Source: SAR324 cluster bacterium (GTDB taxonomy: Bacteria; SAR324; JACQKK01). From it: 8,070 bases of DNA. The notes beneath the pieces are model-generated. The model saw only the letters and a program-made list of their open reading frames with translations. It was not told the DNA's origin and made no database searches. Positions 1 to 6,198 of the stretch are shown one piece after another. Location: contig JAPUJL010000292.1 of assembly GCA_027296185.1 (NCBI GenBank), positions 1 to 8,070 of the forward strand. Direction: 5' to 3'. Position 1 is the stretch's first letter; each line of letters starts with the position of its first letter. A program made the position numbers and the translations under genes.

Positions 1-47
1 ATCGGCTCGCTCCTATCGTTCCCGGCACCTCGCGCCGCGCCGCCGCA

Positions 48-728
48 TCAGAATAGCTCCTCCGCGATGCGCCGGCACGCCGCCGCCGGGTCATCCGCTG
101 CCGTGATAGGGCGGCCGATCACCAACAGGTCGGCGCCCCGCTGCTTGGCCAGGAGCGGAGTCAGCACCCGCTGCTGATCGTCGGTGCCGGCGGCCCAGGA
201 GGGCCGCACGCCCGGCGTCACCCGGAGCAACCGGTGCTCCGGATCGGCCCGGCCGACGATTTCCAGTTCCCGGGGCGAGCAGACGATCCCGTCCAGGCCG
301 GCCTCGAGGGCTGTGGCCACCATCCCGTTTACGGCTTCTTCGGTCGACCGTCCATAGACCCGTGCCACATCCGCCTCCGGCATGGCCGTGAGCACCGTCA
401 CGCCGAGCAGCCGCGCCGTTTCGGCACGGGCCTCCCGCGCCGCCCGAAGCATGGTGAGTCCGCCGGAGCAGTGCAAGGTGATCAGGTCGGCCCCGGCCTC
501 CTCGAACACGCGGATCTGATTCGCCACCGTGTTGGGAATATCGTGCAGCTTGGGATCGCAGAAGACCTTGCCGTAGCCCTTCAGCCGCGGCACAACCTCG
601 CGCCCCACCCGCGACAACAGGTCGTTCACCTTGAAGCCCCACACCGTGCCGGCCAGCCGCCGGGCGAGGGCCAGCGCCTCCCCCTCGGCCATGCCGTCCA
701 GCGCGACGATGATGGGAGCGGGTTCCAT
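48..728 (-). CDS. pyrF: Orotidine 5'-phosphate decarboxylase (PyrF)
   Basis: Decarboxylates orotidine monophosphate to UMP, the last step of de novo pyrimidine synthesis; a cytosolic TIM-barrel homodimer. The 226-residue product has the family signature in order: an N-terminal strand IIVALDG with D11, K33 in GFKVNDLL, the catalytic DPKLHD block (D58, K60, D63), the late phosphate-binding TPGVRP (171-176) and GRPIT (205-209, with R206). The length is normal for the short bacterial group. The frame stays open far upstream, but homology begins only at MEPAPIIVALDG, so I place the start at the ATG at 726-728. No good Shine-Dalgarno precedes it. KVNDLL replaces the more common KVGLEL-type sequence after the catalytic lysine. 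The gene is divergent from the SDR gene, and no other pyr gene is in view. Identification is very secure; the start is slightly less so. Confidence 0.95.
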   Translation of the reverse strand: MEPAPIIVALDGMAEGEALALARRLAGTVWGFKVNDLLSRVGREVVPRLKGYGKVFCDPKLHDIPNTVANQIRVFEEAGADLITLHCSGGLTMLRAAREARAETARLLGVTVLTAMPEADVARVYGRSTEEAVNGMVATALEAGLDGIVCSPRELEIVGRADPEHRLLRVTPGVRPSWAAGTDDQQRVLTPLLAKQRGADLLVIGRPITAADDPAAACRRIAEELF

Positions 729-812
729 GGCACGAATGTGGAGATGGCGCGGTGCCGGCCGGAGAGCCGGCGTTCGATCGGTTGGCGGGGGAGAATCCCG
801 CGGCCGCCTTCG

Positions 813-841
813 ACTGTAGCCACCAGCCTCCGGGGAAGCAA
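813..841 (-). promoter_or_regulatory. Candidate sigma70-type promoter for pyrF
   Basis: On the minus strand TTGCTT (836-841) and TACAGT (813-818) are separated by exactly 17 bp. TACAGT matches four of six positions of the -10 consensus and TTGCTT three of six of the -35. Transcription would begin near 806, leaving a leader of about 78 nt that contains a small GCCGG/CCGGC hairpin (758-771). This is a consensus match in a GC-rich genome of unknown promoter preference, so it is only suggestive. Confidence 0.3.
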
Positions 842-954
842 CCGGGCGGACCCAGCGGAATCGCTCCCCGTCCGCGGCACCCGTGACGGCGATTACCCCT
901 TGCCAGGGTGCGCCGATTCCGGTTGAGTCCAACCATTGAGACCCGCGGTGCGGA

Positions 955-1048
955 GTTTCGGGCGGCCGGGGGTATTGGGTAGATCGGACGCGTCGAAGCC
1001 CCGGCGCCCGGAGGTTTTGGGCGGATCGGGGGTTTTGGGCGGATCGGG
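955..1048. repeat. Degenerate 18-bp tandem repeat, four copies in two pairs
   Basis: Two perfect adjacent copies of GGTTTTGGGCGGATCGGG lie at 1013-1030 and 1031-1048. An earlier pair is diverged: 971-988 matches 14 of 18 positions, and 955-970 is a shorter copy with one base missing. The two pairs are about 60 bp apart, and the second copy of each pair is followed by CGCG, which suggests that a larger unit was duplicated. Read on the minus strand the unit encodes an Asp-Pro-Pro-Lys-Thr repeat, but no supported gene uses that frame. The array ends 36 bp before the SDR start. It has no spacers and no CRISPR character. It may be a minisatellite formed by slippage or a set of protein-binding sites; the sequence does not decide. 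Confidence 0.75.
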
Positions 1049-1084
1049 CGCGCCCTGGCATGAAGTCGATCGCATGAGGAGCGG

Positions 1085-1846
1085 ATGACGAGGTTGACGG
1101 ATAAGGTGGCTCTGATCACCGGGGCGGGAGCAGGCATCGGCGAAGCGAGCGCGGTTCGCTTCGCGCAGGAGGGCGCCCGGGTGGTGGCCCTGGATCGCGA
1201 CCGGGCCGGCGCGGAGCGGGTGGCGGAATCCATCCGCGCGGCCGGAGGCCAGGCTCACGCCCTCGAGGGCGACGTCTCCCGGGAGAGCGACTGCGCCCGG
1301 GCGGTCGAGTGGACGAAATCCGAGCACGGCGCGATCCACGTGCTGTTCAATGTCGCCGGCGTGGTGGACAGCGGCACCCTCGTGGACGCCAGCGAGGAGA
1401 CCCTGCGCCGCGCCTTCGACATCAACGTGATGGGCATGTTCTTCATGAGCCGCCTGGTGGTGCCGATCATGATCGAGCAGGGCGGGGGCAGCATCCTGAA
1501 CGTGGGATCGGTGGCCGGACCCCACGCCGTCAAGGATCGGGGCGTCTATTGCGTCACCAAGGCGGCGGTGTTGGGCCTGACCAAGAGCCTGGCCATCGAT
1601 TTCGTGGGCCAAGGGGTGCGCTGTAACGTGATCTGCCCGGGAACGGTGGAAACCCCCTCCTGGCATGCCCGGGTGCAGCAGGCGGACAATCCCGACGAGG
1701 CGCTGAAGATGTTCATCGCCCGCCAGCCCATGGGCCGGGTCGGTCAGCCGGAGGAAGTCGCCTCCCTGGCGGTCTACCTGGCCTCGGACGAGGCGGCCTA
1801 CGTGACCGGCCAGGCCCACTACATCGACGGGGGCATGACCATGTGA
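1085..1846 (+). CDS. SDR-family NAD(P)-dependent oxidoreductase, 2-keto-3-deoxy-L-fuconate dehydrogenase-like
   Basis: A 253-residue classical short-chain dehydrogenase: Rossmann glycine motif TGAGAGIG (12-19), D37 at the end of strand beta2 (favours NAD+ over NADP+), D63-V64 against the adenine, NVAG (89-92) in place of the usual NNAG, and the tetrad N114, S142, Y155, K159 (YCVTK). The PGTVETPS segment (185-192), ARQPMGR.G.PEEVA and the C-terminal YVTG...IDGG resemble 2-keto-3-deoxy-L-fuconate dehydrogenases and DHRS6-type enzymes, which oxidise a hydroxyl group on a small sugar acid or hydroxy acid. That substrate is inferred; no sugar-acid dehydratase, aldolase or transporter is nearby. 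ATG 1085 is forced by an in-frame stop at 1061-1063. AGGAG (1077-1081) lies only 3 nt upstream, unusually close. The gene appears monocistronic. Fold and catalytic class are certain; the substrate is not. Confidence 0.92.
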   Translation: MTRLTDKVALITGAGAGIGEASAVRFAQEGARVVALDRDRAGAERVAESIRAAGGQAHALEGDVSRESDCARAVEWTKSEHGAIHVLFNVAGVVDSGTLVDASEETLRRAFDINVMGMFFMSRLVVPIMIEQGGGSILNVGSVAGPHAVKDRGVYCVTKAAVLGLTKSLAIDFVGQGVRCNVICPGTVETPSWHARVQQADNPDEALKMFIARQPMGRVGQPEEVASLAVYLASDEAAYVTGQAHYIDGGMTM

Positions 1847-1875
1847 GTGGCGCAAGTGGAGCCGCCCATGTCCGC

Positions 1876-2026
1876 GACTTCGCTCGGGACAGGCGAGACG
1901 GGCCCGGTGAGCGCTCCTTCCTTCGGCGGGCTCAGGATCCGCCGCAGCGCGGAGTGCCCGTCTCTCGTACTCGGTCGGCCGCCTCCCTGAGGAGCCCGCA
2001 GCGCGGGCGTCTCGAAGGGGGCGGCC
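1876..2026. repeat. Composite palindromic intergenic repeat (PERSRR/PAEG type)
   Basis: On the minus strand this contains GCCTGTCCCGAGCGAAG and ATCCTGAGCCCGCCGAAGG. These resemble short dispersed intergenic repeats whose chance translations (ACPERSRG, DPEPAEG) recur in many over-annotated bacterial genomes. Two inverted repeats are visible. One has 9-bp perfect arms at 1895-1903 and 1956-1964. The other is an imperfect hairpin over 1977-2026, with outer arms GGCCGCC (1977-1983) and GGCGGCC (2020-2026) and an inner stem GCCCGC/GCGGGC around a 3-nt loop (1994-2008). The element begins about 30 bp after the SDR stop and could act as a transcript-end structure. There is no transposase, so any mobility would depend on another element. 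Boundaries are approximate. Confidence 0.6.
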
Positions 2027-2097
2027 CGCAACTTTCGGACAGCGCCTGCACCCGGCGGGCGGGGCCGCTGGCCGCAGGGATCCCGGCCCCAAGAAAT

Positions 2098-2129
2098 TTG
2101 CTAGGCAACCCCTCGCTTTTTGTTAGAAT
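2098..2129 (+). promoter_or_regulatory. Candidate promoter upstream of pdxS-pdxT
   Basis: The patch from about 2091 to 2129 is clearly AT-richer than its surroundings. It contains TTGCTA (2098-2103) and TAGAAT (2124-2129, five of six positions of the -10 consensus). The 20-bp spacing is longer than the ideal 17, so the -35 assignment is doubtful. A start near 2136 would give pdxS a leader of about 150 nt. No MocR/PdxR-type regulator gene is present in the window. Confidence 0.4.
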
Positions 2130-2283
2130 CCCCCTAGGAGGAAGGAGCGGAAAGCAGGAACTCGCGCGGCATGGGGCCGGATAAGCCGTTGCCGTGACGC
2201 GTGAAAAACTCGCACCGTAGACACGGAAACTGACCGGAAGGGCGCGGCGAACGGTCGAATCCGGCGGTGAAAGGAAGAACACC

Positions 2284-3162
2284 ATGGAAGAGAGCCTGAG
2301 GCTGAAAATCGGCTTAGCGGAAATGCTCAAGGGCGGCGTCATCATGGACGTCGTCACGGCGGAACACGCGAAGATCGCGGAAGACGCCGGCGCCGTAGCC
2401 GTCATGGCTCTGGAGCGTGTGCCCGCCGACATCCGCCGCGAAGGGGGCGTCGCGCGGATGTCCGACCCCGCACTGATCGAGGAGATCATGAGCGTGGTGA
2501 CCATCCCCGTGATGGCCAAGTGCCGCATCGGCCACTTCGGCGAGGCCCAGATCCTCCAGGAACTGGGAGTGGACTACATCGACGAGAGCGAGGTGCTCAC
2601 CCCAGCGGACGAGGAGCACCACGTCGACAAGCACGCCTTCAAAACCCCCTTCGTGTGCGGGGCGACCGACCTGGGCGAGGCCTTGCGGCGCATCGGCGAG
2701 GGCGCCGCCCTAATCCGCACCAAGGGCGAAGCGGGCACGGGCGACGTCATCGAGGCCGTGCGCCACATCCGCCGCATCAGGCGGCAAATCAAGACCCTCA
2801 CCCTGATCAGCGAGATGGAGCTGATGGCCGAGGCCAAAAAGCTCCAGGCACCCTACGAGCTGGTGCGGCAGGTGGCCAAGGAGGGAAGGCTGCCCGTCCC
2901 CAACTTCGCAGCGGGCGGAGTGGCGACCCCGGCGGATGCCGCGTTGCTGATGCAATTGGGATCGGAGGCGGAGTTCGTCGGCTCGGGCATCTTCAAGTCC
3001 GAGGATCCTGCAAAGCGCGCCCAGGCGATCGTGAAGGCGGTGACCTTCTACGACAACCCCGCCGAGCTGCTCAAGGTCTCCAAGGGACTGGGCACGCCCA
3101 TGACCGGCATCGCCCGCAACGAACTGCCCCAGGAGCAACTGCTCGCGGGCCGTGGATGGTAA
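2284..3162 (+). CDS. pdxS: Pyridoxal 5'-phosphate synthase, lyase subunit PdxS
   Basis: Synthase subunit of the DXP-independent vitamin B6 pathway. It condenses ribose 5-phosphate, glyceraldehyde 3-phosphate and ammonia into PLP; the family forms a dodecameric (beta/alpha)8 core decorated with PdxT. The 292-residue length is typical. Visible residues: D22 in the GGVIMDVV segment, the first catalytic lysine K79 in MAKCRIGHF, the second catalytic lysine K147 in [10 protein letters not shown], and the phosphate-binding [16 protein letters not shown] and FVGSGIF segments (211-237). ATG 2284 has AGGA (2272-2275) 8 nt upstream, and homology begins at once with [19 protein letters not shown]. It is first of a two-gene operon with pdxT, which it overlaps by 7 bp. 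Nothing is missing. The leader of about 150 nt suggests possible post-transcriptional control, but no known riboswitch is recognised. Confidence 0.98.
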   Translation: MEESLRLKIGLAEMLKGGVIMDVVTAEHAKIAEDAGAVAVMALERVPADIRREGGVARMSDPALIEEIMSVVTIPVMAKCRIGHFGEAQILQELGVDYIDESEVLTPADEEHHVDKHAFKTPFVCGATDLGEALRRIGEGAALIRTKGEAGTGDVIEAVRHIRRIRRQIKTLTLISEMELMAEAKKLQAPYELVRQVAKEGRLPVPNFAAGGVATPADAALLMQLGSEAEFVGSGIFKSEDPAKRAQAIVKAVTFYDNPAELLKVSKGLGTPMTGIARNELPQEQLLAGRGW

Positions 3163-3764
3163 GGCCGGTCGCCATTCTCGCGTTGCAAGGCGCGGTGGAG
3201 CCCCACCGCGTGAAGCTCTCCGAACTGGGCGAGGAGGGGGTGCCGGTGCGCACGGCGGCGGAGCTTGCCGCCTGCCGCGGACTGATACTCCCCGGCGGCG
3301 AGAGCACCACCCTGCTGAACCTGATCGAGCACTACCGCCTGGCTGAGCCCCTGGCCGAGTTCGCCGCGGCGCACCCCGTCTGGGGCGTGTGCGCGGGCGC
3401 GATTCTCATGGCCGAGCGGGTGGAGAATCCCGAGCAGCTGTCCTTCGGATGGATGCCCCTCACCGTGCGGCGCAACGCCTACGGCCGCCAGAACGAGAGC
3501 TTCATCGACCGGGTGGCGCTCAAGCTCCCCGGCCAGCCGCCCGCCCAAATGGAGGGCGTGTTCATCCGCGCCCCGCGGATCGTCGAGGCCAACGGCGGCT
3601 TGACCGTGCTCGCCGAGCACGGCGGATCGCCGGTGACCGTGCAGTACGGACATCACCTGGCGACCACGTTCCACCCGGAGCTGTCCTCCTCCCAAGCGCT
3701 GCACCGCCACTTCCTTTCCTTGTGCGACGGCGCCGCCGAACGGAGCGGCCGCCGCCTCGCCTAG
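3156..3764 (+). CDS. pdxT: Pyridoxal 5'-phosphate synthase, glutaminase subunit PdxT
   Basis: Class I glutamine amidotransferase that hydrolyses glutamine and channels ammonia to PdxS; family members need PdxS binding for activity. The 202-residue product has [12 protein letters not shown] at the N terminus, LPGGEST (45-51, oxyanion-hole region), the nucleophile C79 in [18 protein letters not shown] (106-112), FIRAP (137-141) and the H173/E175 pair in TTFHPELSS, so the Cys-His-Glu triad is complete. The ATG at 3156 lies inside the last codons of pdxS, in a different frame. The nearest purine-rich site (AGGAG, 3131-3135) is too far for a normal ribosome binding site, so translation is probably coupled to pdxS. 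The frame is open upstream only as antisense-like shadow sequence within pdxS. No convincing terminator follows the TAG. Confidence 0.97.
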   Translation: MVRPVAILALQGAVEPHRVKLSELGEEGVPVRTAAELAACRGLILPGGESTTLLNLIEHYRLAEPLAEFAAAHPVWGVCAGAILMAERVENPEQLSFGWMPLTVRRNAYGRQNESFIDRVALKLPGQPPAQMEGVFIRAPRIVEANGGLTVLAEHGGSPVTVQYGHHLATTFHPELSSSQALHRHFLSLCDGAAERSGRRLA

Positions 3765-3994
3765 CAGCGCCTCCGCGATTCCCTTCCAGTGTGAATATCC
3801 GACCCGTGAATTCGGATCGTGGACTTTCCGCCGTCACAACCGGGAACGCCCCCACGTGGCTGAACTCATATTCTCCGCAACCCCCCACGAGATGGCCTTT
3901 CCGGAATCCCGTTGGGCAAGTGAAAGCCGAAATGGCAGCAATCGTGCACGGATGGAGGCCATTCGACATTGAATTGCCGCCACCGAGGGCCGCC
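3765..3994. other. Gap between pdxT and the DNA methyltransferase gene
   Basis: This 230-bp gap is less GC-rich than its flanks. It has one inverted repeat, ATCCGA (3797-3802) and TCGGAT (3812-3817), around a 9-nt loop, with no T run after it. The methyltransferase frame is open across the whole gap and back into pdxT, but the translation upstream of 3995 has no family similarity that I recognise. I see no separate gene and no convincing promoter. Confidence 0.5.
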
Positions 3995-4990
3995 ATGCGG
4001 GAACTGTATTACGGGGACAATCTGGAAATCCTGCGGCAAGAGCTACCCGGCGAGTCCATCGACCTCGTCTACTTGGACCCGCCCTTTAACTCGAATCGCT
4101 CCTACGACCTGTTGTCCACCACCCGGGGCGGCGGTTCGCGCCCTGCGGGAATCACTGCGTTCCAGGACGTTTGGGCCTGGGGCGAACGGGCGGAGCGGGA
4201 ATACGGCGAGGTGCTCCGCGGCCCGAACGAGAACGCCGCCCATTTGACCGCGGCCCTGCGGGGGGTGCTGCAGGACGGCCCGATCATGGCTTACCTGGTC
4301 ATGATGGCCGCCCGGCTGATCGAGATTCACCGGGTGCTGCGGGGCGGCGGCAGCCTCTACCTGCACTGCGACGGGAGCGCAAGCCACTACCTGAAGCTGC
4401 TCCTGGATGCCGTCTTCGGCCACGAGAATTTTCGCAACGAGATCGTCTGGCACTACTACAACAAGTTCTCCGCCGGAAAACGTTCCTTCGCCAAGAATTT
4501 CGACCAACTGCTGTTCTACACCAAGTCCGGCCGCTACACCTTTCATCCCCTGCGGGAGAAGCGGGAGCAGCCCATGCGCCAACTGCTCCGGGAAAACGTC
4601 GATGGGGTGCTGAAGAACAAGAAGGGGCCGGACGGGAAAGTACTGTACCGGGAAGTGACGGACAAGAAGGTCGATGCGGTGTGGCGGATGCCCTGCCTGC
4701 AGCCCGCCGCAAAAGAAATGCTCGGCTACCCCACGCAGAAGCCGCTGGCCCTCCTGGAGCGTGTCGTGCTCGCCTCCTCCAACCCCGGCGACGTGGTGCT
4801 CGATCCTTTCTGCGGATGCGGCACCACACTGCATGCCGCCGAGTTGCACGGCCGGGGCTGGATCGGGATCGACATCTCCCCCCTGGCCATCCGCACCGTG
4901 GAAGAGCGCCTTCTCCGGGCATTTTCCGGCGTCGATTTCACCACCCACGGAACCGTCCCCGTCCAGGCACCGTTGCGCAGCACCGCCTAG
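3995..4990 (+). CDS. Solitary beta-class DNA N6-adenine methyltransferase
   Basis: Transfers a methyl group from S-adenosylmethionine to DNA, most likely to adenine N6. In the 331-residue product the catalytic motif IV, DPPF (28-31, in LVYLDPPFNSNRSYDLL), comes first. LYLHCD (121-126) and ASHYLKLLLDAVFG follow, then a probable target-recognition part (about 150-240, starting EIVWHYYNKFSAGKRSF), then YPTQKP (245-250) and the SAM-binding motif I DPFCGCGTT (270-278), with GIDISPLAI closing the fold. Motif IV before I defines the beta class; DPPF rather than SPPY favours N6-adenine. I chose ATG 3995: it has GAGGG (3985-3989) 5 nt upstream and opens with MRELYYGDNLEIL, the usual family start. ATG 3932 is in frame but lacks a ribosome site. 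No endonuclease or specificity gene adjoins it. Many relatives, as I recall them, continue past HGTP into a further domain that is absent here. Confidence 0.93.
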   Translation: MRELYYGDNLEILRQELPGESIDLVYLDPPFNSNRSYDLLSTTRGGGSRPAGITAFQDVWAWGERAEREYGEVLRGPNENAAHLTAALRGVLQDGPIMAYLVMMAARLIEIHRVLRGGGSLYLHCDGSASHYLKLLLDAVFGHENFRNEIVWHYYNKFSAGKRSFAKNFDQLLFYTKSGRYTFHPLREKREQPMRQLLRENVDGVLKNKKGPDGKVLYREVTDKKVDAVWRMPCLQPAAKEMLGYPTQKPLALLERVVLASSNPGDVVLDPFCGCGTTLHAAELHGRGWIGIDISPLAIRTVEERLLRAFSGVDFTTHGTVPVQAPLRSTA

Positions 4991-5043
4991 CATCCGCCGC
5001 CCCAGCGCCCATTGCCATCACAGCCGCCCCGGAGGCCCCTTTC

Positions 5044-5076
5044 GGGCCGGTTTTCGGCGAATCGCCGGAACGGCCC
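5044..5076 (+). terminator. Strong hairpin between the methyltransferase gene and egtD
   Basis: An outer stem of six pairs (5044-5049 with 5071-5076) and an inner stem of eight pairs including one G-U (5052-5059 with 5063-5070) are joined by a two-base bulge and capped by an AAT loop. It starts 54 bases after the methyltransferase stop and ends 25 bases before the egtD ATG. The following bases are CTTGCTC, not a T run, so it is a poor intrinsic terminator by the usual rule. It could be a terminator, a processing stem or an egtD leader structure. Confidence 0.35.
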
Positions 5077-5100
5077 CTTGCTCATCCGAGGCGTTCTGTT

Positions 5101-6159
5101 ATGGTGGATTTATCCCCCCTCTTCGTTATCCGCCCCCAGAGCCGCCGCGTGGCCCACTCCCCGCTGCTTCGCAAGCAGTACCACGAACGATTGGTGCTCC
5201 ATCATCTGGACCACCGGGACCTGCGGGAGGAATTCCGGCAGGAGGTGGAGCAGGGGCTCAGCGCATCGCCCAAGCGCATTCCGCCCAAGTTCTTCTACGA
5301 CCGGCGCGGCTCCGAGTTGTTCGAGAAGATCACCAAAACCGAAGAGTATTACCCGACCCGCACCGAAGCGGGCATTCTGGCGGCGTCCGCCCGAGAAATC
5401 GTCGAGGCGGCAGGCACGGAACTAACCCTGATCGAGTTCGGCAGCGGCAGCTCCACCAAGACCCGGCTGTTGCTCGACGTTCTGACGGCGCGGCAGGAGC
5501 AAGTGGAATATGTCCCCATCGACATCTCGCCCACGATCGTCCAGGAGTTCGGCCCGCTATTGCTGGAGCGGTACGGCAACCTGGAAATCCGCGGCCTGAT
5601 CACCGACTACCACCACGCCATCGAGGAGCTGAACGCCCATCCCCGCAAGGCGCGGCTGTTCCTCTTTCTCGGCTCCAGCCTGGGCAATTTCTCCCCCGAT
5701 GAGGCCCACCACTTTCTGAGCGAGGTGGGGGCGGCTCTGGAGCCCCAGGACCGCCTGCTGTTGGGCGTCGATCTGATCAAGCAGCCCGAAATCCTCGACC
5801 GCGCCTACAACGACAGCGCGGGGGTGACCGCGGCTTTCAACCTGAACCTGCTGACCCGCATCAACCGGGAACTGCGGGGGCACTTCGACCTGTCCCGCTT
5901 CCGGCACTTGGCCTTCTTTAACAAGGCCCACAGCCGCATCGAAATGCATCTGGAAAGCCTCGAGGATCAGACGGTGCGGATCGACGAGTTTGGGCGCAGC
6001 TTCTCCTTCGCCCGGAAGGAGACCGTCCACACGGAAAATTCCCACAAATACGACTACGCCACGCTGACGGATTTGTTCGGCGGCGCGGGCATGACCCTCC
6101 TCGGGCGCTGGTGCGATCCCGACGAGTGGTTCGCGCTCAACCTGCTCGGCCCGGCGTAG
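5101..6159 (+). CDS. egtD: L-histidine N-alpha-methyltransferase (EgtD)
   Basis: SAM-dependent enzyme that trimethylates the alpha-amino group of histidine to hercynine, the first step of ergothioneine synthesis. Family landmarks in the 352-residue product: PPKFFYDRRGSELFEKIT (61-78), EYYPTRTEA (82-90), SAM motif EFGSGSSTK (112-120), D141 after motif I, FLGSSLGNFSP (189-199), the histidine-binding AYNDSAGVTAAFN (235-247, with Y236 and N237), RIEMHL (279-284) and TENSHKY (311-317, with E312). ATG 5101 has GAGG (5088-5091) 9 nt upstream. Conserved sequence begins only near residue 40, so there is an N-terminal extension of about 30 residues; GTG 5194 is a possible later start without a visible ribosome site. 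No egtB or other ergothioneine gene is in the window, so the end product cannot be confirmed here. The 3' end converges on the E1 gene. Confidence 0.95.
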   Translation: MVDLSPLFVIRPQSRRVAHSPLLRKQYHERLVLHHLDHRDLREEFRQEVEQGLSASPKRIPPKFFYDRRGSELFEKITKTEEYYPTRTEAGILAASAREIVEAAGTELTLIEFGSGSSTKTRLLLDVLTARQEQVEYVPIDISPTIVQEFGPLLLERYGNLEIRGLITDYHHAIEELNAHPRKARLFLFLGSSLGNFSPDEAHHFLSEVGAALEPQDRLLLGVDLIKQPEILDRAYNDSAGVTAAFNLNLLTRINRELRGHFDLSRFRHLAFFNKAHSRIEMHLESLEDQTVRIDEFGRSFSFARKETVHTENSHKYDYATLTDLFGGAGMTLLGRWCDPDEWFALNLLGPA

Positions 6160-6164
6160 GCTCG

Positions 6165-6178
6165 GCGGGTTGCCCCGC
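6165..6178. terminator. Small hairpin between convergent egtD and E1 genes
   Basis: The 39-bp gap between the two convergent stop codons contains GCGGG (6165-6169) and CCCGC (6174-6178) around a 4-nt loop. A second weak GGCC pairing lies just after it. No T or A run flanks it on either strand. It could serve as a compact bidirectional transcript end, but the stem is short and such pairs arise easily in GC-rich DNA. Confidence 0.2.
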
Positions 6179-6198
6179 GGGCCCCCCGAAAGGCCGGC

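Larger units (their letters stand above)
729..1084. other. Divergent intergenic gap between pyrF and the SDR gene
   Basis: This 356-bp gap holds the outward-facing 5' ends of pyrF and the SDR gene. Reading frames run through it on both strands, but their translations are low-complexity, Arg/Pro-rich and repeat-derived, so I see no gene. It contains a possible pyrF promoter, a short inverted repeat (GGTTG 921-925, CAACC 930-934) and a degenerate 18-bp tandem repeat in the half nearest the SDR gene. I see no convincing -35/-10 pair for the SDR gene. Confidence 0.7.
1847..2283. other. Intergenic gap between the SDR gene and pdxS
   Basis: This 437-bp stretch has two halves. The first (to about 2026) holds GC-rich palindromic repeat DNA of a widely dispersed type. 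The second holds an AT-richer promoter-like patch around 2091-2129 and then about 150 bases of probable pdxS leader. Long frames on both strands translate to repeat-derived Arg/Pro/Gly-rich sequence and have no recognisable protein features, so I call no gene here. Confidence 0.7.

Noticed and set aside
955..1048. CRISPR array
   Set aside because: The 18-bp units abut directly or are spaced irregularly, with no unique spacers of constant length and no cas gene.
729..1061. An N-terminal extension of pyrF of about 111 residues
   Set aside because: The extra residues are low-complexity and derive from the tandem repeat; PyrF similarity and normal length both start at the ATG at 726-728.
1060..1088. 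Two mini-frames (MKSIA, MRSG) leading into the SDR start by ATGA overlaps
   Set aside because: Very short, without ribosome sites; most simply chance overlaps near a single AGGAG.
893..2092. A 399-codon open frame on the minus strand, antisense to the SDR gene
   Set aside because: It is His/Gly/Arg/Pro-rich with no recognisable motif, runs through repeat DNA (giving ACPERSRG) and opposes a gene with complete catalytic motifs. It is a GC-rich shadow.
3048..3710. A 220-codon minus-strand frame over pdxT
   Set aside because: Antisense to a gene with a complete catalytic triad; no protein features of its own.
3797..3817. Terminator after pdxT
   Set aside because: The stem is only six pairs with a 9-nt loop and no T run follows.
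3389..3994. Upstream extension of the methyltransferase frame into pdxT
   Set aside because: The translation within pdxT is Arg-rich shadow, and family similarity starts at MRELYYGDNLEIL with a ribosome site in front.
4043..4993. A 316-codon minus-strand frame over the DNA methyltransferase
   Set aside because: Its composition is dominated by His/Val/Gly/Gln shadow codons, with no motif; the plus strand carries an intact methyltransferase.
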